Notes under the pieces: generated by a model | Told to the model about the DNA's origin: nothing | Database searches by the model: none | Seen by the model: only the letters and a program-made list of their open reading frames with translations | Position numbers and translations under genes: made by a program | From: M55B120 sp964426155 | GTDB lineage: Bacteria > Actinomycetota > Humimicrobiia > Humimicrobiales > Humimicrobiaceae | Length of the DNA stretch: 8,636 nucleotides | NCBI GenBank assembly: GCA_964426155.1 | Contig: CAYROY010000067.1 | Span: forward strand, 1 to 8,636 | Direction: 5' to 3' | In this document: piece after piece, positions 5,501 to 8,636 of the stretch | Numbering within the stretch: position 1 is the stretch's first letter | How the letters are laid out: every line of letters begins with the position of its first letter

Positions 5501-7537
5501 TTGTCAGAAAAAATTACATTAAAAATTTATGAAAATTATGACCTGGTCTCTGCAAAATCCTTTCTTGCAAGAGATGCGTCTGAGGCAGCAGACCTGTCAA
5601 AAAAGATAGGCTTTCCGGTTGCTCTTAAAATTGAATCCCCGGACATTCTTCATAAAACAGATACAGGCGGCGTAAAACTGGATTTATACTCCGAAAATGA
5701 AGCAAGAAAGGCTTTTGATGATATTATGCTTTCAGTTAAAGAGTCCAGGCCCGATGCCAGTATAAAGGGAATAACAGTACAGGAAATGTTCAGGGACTGC
5801 TTTGAGATAATAATAGGATATAAATTTGATAAGGATTTTGGTCCCACAATCATGTTCGGGATGGGAGGAATATTTGCGGAGGTATTCGGGGATGTTGTTT
5901 TCAGGACCCTGCCTGTCTCAAAAGAAGATGTATCCAGCATGATAGACGAACTTAAATTCTCGGATATCCTTTTAAATGGCTACAGGTCGGTAAAATCAGT
6001 CTCAAAAGAAATGCTTTCCGATGTCATCCTTAAGGCCGGCAGGATGGCTTATGAACTTTTTGAGGATCTGGATTCATTTGATATGAACCCTGTTGTCTTA
6101 AAAGGAGATGAACACAGGATAGTTGATTTTAAATATGTCAAGTCTTCCCAAAAAAATTATCTGACTGACGAAAAACCATATACAAAGTATCTTGAAAGGT
6201 TCTTTGATGCACGCTCAGTAGCAGTTATAGGAGCATCAGGTTCTTCAAGAGACAAACTTGGAAATTACATTCTGGACAGCCTTATTTTTTACGATTATAA
6301 AGGAAGGGTTTACCCTGTCAATCCTAAAAGTAAGATGATTATGGGTGTAAAAGCCTATCCTTCCCTGTCTGATATTCCGGACAGGGTGGACCTGGTTGTT
6401 GTTTCCATACCTCTCTCGGGAGTCCCCGAGATACTGGAGCAGTGCAGGGAAAAAGACATACATAATATCGTCATAATCTCGGGCGGAGGGAAGGAAGCTG
6501 GATCCGTAAAGCTGGAAAGAAGTATAAAGGATGCTGCACATAAATATGATATAAGGATCATAGGCTGTAACTGTATTGGTGTTTTCGATGCTTACAGCAG
6601 GCTTGATACTTTCTTCCAGTTAAACGATGTGATGTCAAGGCCCAGGGCCGGCTCAGTCTCGATGATGACCCAGTCGGGGACAGTCGGCGCAGGTTTTATT
6701 GAATTGATGGACCATGCAGGAATGAGTAAGTTTGTAAGCTACGGTAACAGAATAGATGTTGATGAAGCAGACCTGTTAAAATTTTATGAAGATGACCCCA
6801 GGACAAAAGTTATAGCTGTCTATGTCGAAGGATTTGATAAAGGAAGGAAATTTTTTAATACGGCCAAAAAAGTATCCAGAAAGAAACCCGTTGTCATATT
6901 CAAATCCGGCAGAAGCAGTAAGTCATCAGATCTTTCCATATCCCACACAGGTTTTCTTTCAGGGACATATAATCTCTCAAGAGGTATTTTTAACCAGGCG
7001 GGTCTTATGTCTGTCGACAGCTTTGAAGAACTTGTTGCCGCCTCGAAGGCTCTTGCAATGCAGAAGAGGGCAGATGGGAACAGGGTACTTGCCGTAACCG
7101 ATGGCGCCGGTACAGTAATACAGGCAGTCGACAGGATGGAAAAAAAGAAAATACTAAAGATGGCAGAGCTTACAGAAGAATCAAAAAGATATCTTGAAGA
7201 AAAGCTTCCAGCTTACGCAATCATAAAAAATCCAATAGACCTTACCGGTTCAGGAACAGATAAAGACTATGAGATTTCAATAAGGACCGCGATGGAAGAT
7301 CCGGGCATTGATATCATAATGTTATGGTTTCTTTTCCAGGATACACCGGTGAGCAGGAACATAAGCAGAAATCTTTCCATTTGCTGCAGGAACCCCAAAA
7401 AACCTATTGTAATAGGTGCAACAGGCGGAGAATATACAAGATATATGTCAGGCCTCATAGAAAAGGCCGCAGGCATTCCGGTATACAGCTCCGTAAATGA
7501 CTGGGTAACTGCTGCTGAAGCTCTTGCTATAAAATAA
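5501..7537 (+). CDS. Acyl-CoA synthetase (ADP-forming; acetate--CoA ligase type) with beta-alpha domain order
   Basis: This cytoplasmic NDP-forming acyl-CoA synthetase interconverts acyl-CoA + ADP + Pi and acid + CoA + ATP, usually to gain ATP in fermenters. The N-terminal ATP-grasp (beta) domain spans about 1-215, with Lys43, the phospho-relay His51 in ILHKTDTGGV, the FGMGGIFAE loop at 119-127 and DMNPV at 194-198. A CoA-binding Rossmann domain follows at about 229-330 (SVAVIGASGSSRDKLGNY), then succinyl-CoA-ligase-like domains with TQSGTVGAGF and the active-site phosphohistidine His482 in SHTGFLSGT. Single-chain enzymes are commonly alpha-beta, so this order is reversed, though domain shuffling is known in the superfamily. 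The 678-residue length fits a complete enzyme. The start is a TTG with AGAGGA 4 nt upstream. The acyl substrate is unknown; acetate, propionate or a branched or aryl acid are possible. Sites normally read GPNCLG and SAG here read GCNCIG and SGG. Confidence 0.9.
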   Translation: MSEKITLKIYENYDLVSAKSFLARDASEAADLSKKIGFPVALKIESPDILHKTDTGGVKLDLYSENEARKAFDDIMLSVKESRPDASIKGITVQEMFRDCFEIIIGYKFDKDFGPTIMFGMGGIFAEVFGDVVFRTLPVSKEDVSSMIDELKFSDILLNGYRSVKSVSKEMLSDVILKAGRMAYELFEDLDSFDMNPVVLKGDEHRIVDFKYVKSSQKNYLTDEKPYTKYLERFFDARSVAVIGASGSSRDKLGNYILDSLIFYDYKGRVYPVNPKSKMIMGVKAYPSLSDIPDRVDLVVVSIPLSGVPEILEQCREKDIHNIVIISGGGKEAGSVKLERSIKDAAHKYDIRIIGCNCIGVFDAYSRLDTFFQLNDVMSRPRAGSVSMMTQSGTVGAGFIELMDHAGMSKFVSYGNRIDVDEADLLKFYEDDPRTKVIAVYVEGFDKGRKFFNTAKKVSRKKPVVIFKSGRSSKSSDLSISHTGFLSGTYNLSRGIFNQAGLMSVDSFEELVAASKALAMQKRADGNRVLAVTDGAGTVIQAVDRMEKKKILKMAELTEESKRYLEEKLPAYAIIKNPIDLTGSGTDKDYEISIRTAMEDPGIDIIMLWFLFQDTPVSRNISRNLSICCRNPKKPIVIGATGGEYTRYMSGLIEKAAGIPVYSSVNDWVTAAEALAIK

Positions 7538-7555
7538 ATCTTGCTAAGAAATAAC

Positions 7556-7583
7556 TTGCAAAATAAAAATATATGTATATAAT
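7556..7583 (+). promoter_or_regulatory. Predicted promoter of the Xre regulator gene
   Basis: TTGCAA (7556-7561) and exact TATAAT (7578-7583) are separated by 16 bp. The -10 box lies inside the left arm of the 15-bp dyad, so anything binding that palindrome would block this promoter. Expected start is near 7590, about 39 nt before the ATG. Confidence 0.5.
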
Positions 7584-7611
7584 AATATACAGTTAATATA
7601 TTATTATATAC
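7575..7611. promoter_or_regulatory. Perfect 15-bp dyad overlapping the Xre gene promoter (likely operator)
   Basis: Arms 7575-7589 and 7597-7611 (GTATATAATAATATA and its exact complement) flank the 7-nt spacer CAGTTAA. The arms contain only one G/C pair and no T-run follows, which argues against an intrinsic terminator for the upstream gene. Overlap with the -10 box and placement before a small DNA-binding protein suggest an autoregulatory operator. A structured leader in the Xre mRNA is the alternative. Confidence 0.55.
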
Positions 7612-7628
7612 TTAATCAGTCCGGTTCT

Positions 7629-7841
7629 ATGGGTAATAACCAGATACTTAAAAACAATTTAAGAAAATGCAGATTTGAACATAATGAAATCTCACAGCAG
7701 GAGCTGGCAAACCAGGTAGGAGTAACCCGCCTGACAATACATTCAATAGAAAAGGGAAAATTCAATCCCTCTGTTTTGCTGGCTCTTAAGATTGCGAAAT
7801 TTTTTAACAAACGTGTTGAAGAAATATTCTATCTTGAGTAG
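7629..7841 (+). CDS. Small Xre-family helix-turn-helix regulator
   Basis: This 70-residue protein is almost entirely one Cro/C1-type helix-turn-helix domain. SQQELANQVG (22-31) is helix 2 with its turn, and VTRLTIHSIEKGKFNPS (32-48) covers the recognition helix and the conserved E-K-G-x-x-x-P motif. ALKIAKFFN and VEEIFYLE close the domain. It resembles the minimal YozG-like regulators of about 65-70 residues that are often encoded just before a membrane protein, as here (25 nt to the next start). No Shine-Dalgarno sequence precedes the ATG and no alternative start fits. The strong dyad in its promoter suggests autorepression. There is no sign that it controls the fucose genes. Confidence 0.9.
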   Translation: MGNNQILKNNLRKCRFEHNEISQQELANQVGVTRLTIHSIEKGKFNPSVLLALKIAKFFNKRVEEIFYLE

Positions 7842-7866
7842 AAAAACTTCAAAGGAGAGAAATCAG

Positions 7867-8636
7867 ATGAAAAGATTATTAAGAATAAGCAATAAAATCA
7901 CTTTAGTTTTATGTTCTATTTCAATAGCAGGTATTATATTTACCAGTACATTCTTCTTGATTTTAAAGAATATGATTGTCAATATGGGAGATGCTGAGAC
8001 TTTTATCAATAACTTTTCCATCCCGGTAGCTGTTGTATATATTATATTCGGCTTTTTCCACATTTCGGCCATACTTACTTTAATACTCCAGTTAAATTTC
8101 TTTAAAAGAGATAACTTTCTAAGGGCTTTTCTGTTTTTTACCGGGATTACCTCTCTGCTAATGCTGTTTGGTGACTTTGCGCTGGTAAATGATATTGTAA
8201 AGGAGTATTCTTTTGGTTTCCCAAATGAGTTTTATATCCTATTTGCCAGCCAGGTGCTGCATTACATATTTTATATACTTATGATAATACTTTTGATACT
8301 AACATTTAAATCATTTAATAAGAAAAGTGAAGAGATAGTGTTGAAAGATGATTCTATATTTATAAATGCCCAGTATATAGGTATTCTGAGCGGAGTATCG
8401 GGTCTTGTCCTTATTACTGTTTTCTCTTTACTGTATTTAACATTCTATCCTCTACCAATTTGGGCTGTAAAGGCCGGAGTTATAGCAACCGGTATCATAG
8501 CTGTTGTTCCATATATCCTTATAGTCTTATACTGGTTTATCCTAAAACTTAAAGAAAGAATAAGCGAGTGGTATGATGAAAAACAATTTCAGGATCTTTC
8601 AAAATCAAGCCTGGTTTCTTTTTTATTATCAATTGT
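7867..8636 (+). CDS. Polytopic membrane protein of unknown function (partial, C-terminus beyond window)
   Basis: An open frame of 256 codons begins at an ATG preceded by AAAGGAGAG at good spacing and runs off the window. Hydrophobic segments suited to membrane spans lie at about 11-33, 52-76, 86-105, 123-147, 168-193 and 199-226. The short N-terminus (KRLLR) is basic and probably cytoplasmic. After the sixth segment comes a charged stretch ending in EWYDEKQFQDLSKSS (234-248) and the start of another hydrophobic run. That motif resembles the D-E-(R/K) segment before a later helix in some DUF2178-like membrane proteins that pair with small Xre regulators. I do not recognise the family with confidence. 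It forms a likely operon with the regulator gene 25 nt upstream and could be a stress or envelope protein, but no function can be assigned. Confidence 0.75.
   Translation, partial: MKRLLRISNKITLVLCSISIAGIIFTSTFFLILKNMIVNMGDAETFINNFSIPVAVVYIIFGFFHISAILTLILQLNFFKRDNFLRAFLFFTGITSLLMLFGDFALVNDIVKEYSFGFPNEFYILFASQVLHYIFYILMIILLILTFKSFNKKSEEIVLKDDSIFINAQYIGILSGVSGLVLITVFSLLYLTFYPLPIWAVKAGVIATGIIAVVPYILIVLYWFILKLKERISEWYDEKQFQDLSKSSLVSFLLSI

Noticed and set aside
6245..6561. Two overlapping minus-strand frames within the acyl-CoA synthetase gene
   Set aside because: They are antisense shadows of a conserved CoA-binding domain and show no domain features.
7575..7611. Intrinsic terminator for the acyl-CoA synthetase gene
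   Set aside because: The stem is almost all A-T and no T-run follows; overlap with a promoter -10 box fits an operator better.
7863..8072. Minus-strand reading frame overlapping the membrane protein gene
   Set aside because: It has no ribosome binding site or family resemblance and lies opposite a well-supported plus-strand gene with AAAGGAG upstream.
1..8636. CRISPR arrays, insertion sequences, tRNA or rRNA genes
   Set aside because: No regularly spaced repeats, transposase frames, terminal inverted repeats or cloverleaf/rRNA-like segments were seen on reading both strands.

Overview
This window comes from an AT-rich bacterial chromosome. Shine-Dalgarno sites are near-consensus, TTG starts are common, and AGA/AGG and ATA codons are frequent. 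A lipobox lipoprotein, sugar ABC importer genes, an L-fucose isomerase and an ADP-forming acyl-CoA synthetase suggest an anaerobic, sugar-fermenting organism. The lineage cannot be fixed from the sequence. An uncultivated low-GC monoderm group is only a guess.

Left and middle part, minus strand (about 5150 down to 1): a sugar-utilisation locus read in the order LacI-family regulator, L-fucose isomerase (fucI), lipoprotein sugar-binding protein, MalF-type permease (cut by the window edge). The regulator carries a CcpA/LacI-type DNA-binding region. Two 14-bp palindromic sites of the LacI/CcpA type (TGWNANCGNTNWCA) sit just downstream of the predicted promoters of fucI (perfect match) and of the regulator (13 of 14 defined or free positions). 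This suggests a local, autoregulated repressor circuit. The ABC importer probably brings in L-fucose, a fucosylated glycan or a related sugar, and FucI does the first catabolic step. Kinase, aldolase, ATPase and second permease genes are not visible and may lie to the left.

Centre (5078-5500): a 423-bp AT-rich divergent intergenic region with the regulator's promoter and operator at one end and a good plus-strand promoter at the other.

Right part, plus strand: a 678-residue NDP-forming acyl-CoA synthetase with its ATP-grasp (beta) domain placed before the CoA-binding (alpha) part. A perfect 15-bp dyad follows, overlapping the promoter of a small Xre-type regulator, and then a polytopic membrane protein that runs off the window. 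The synthetase could conserve ATP from an acyl-CoA end product such as acetyl- or propionyl-CoA. Its link to fucose is inferred from position only. The regulator and membrane protein look like a separate two-gene module of unknown function.
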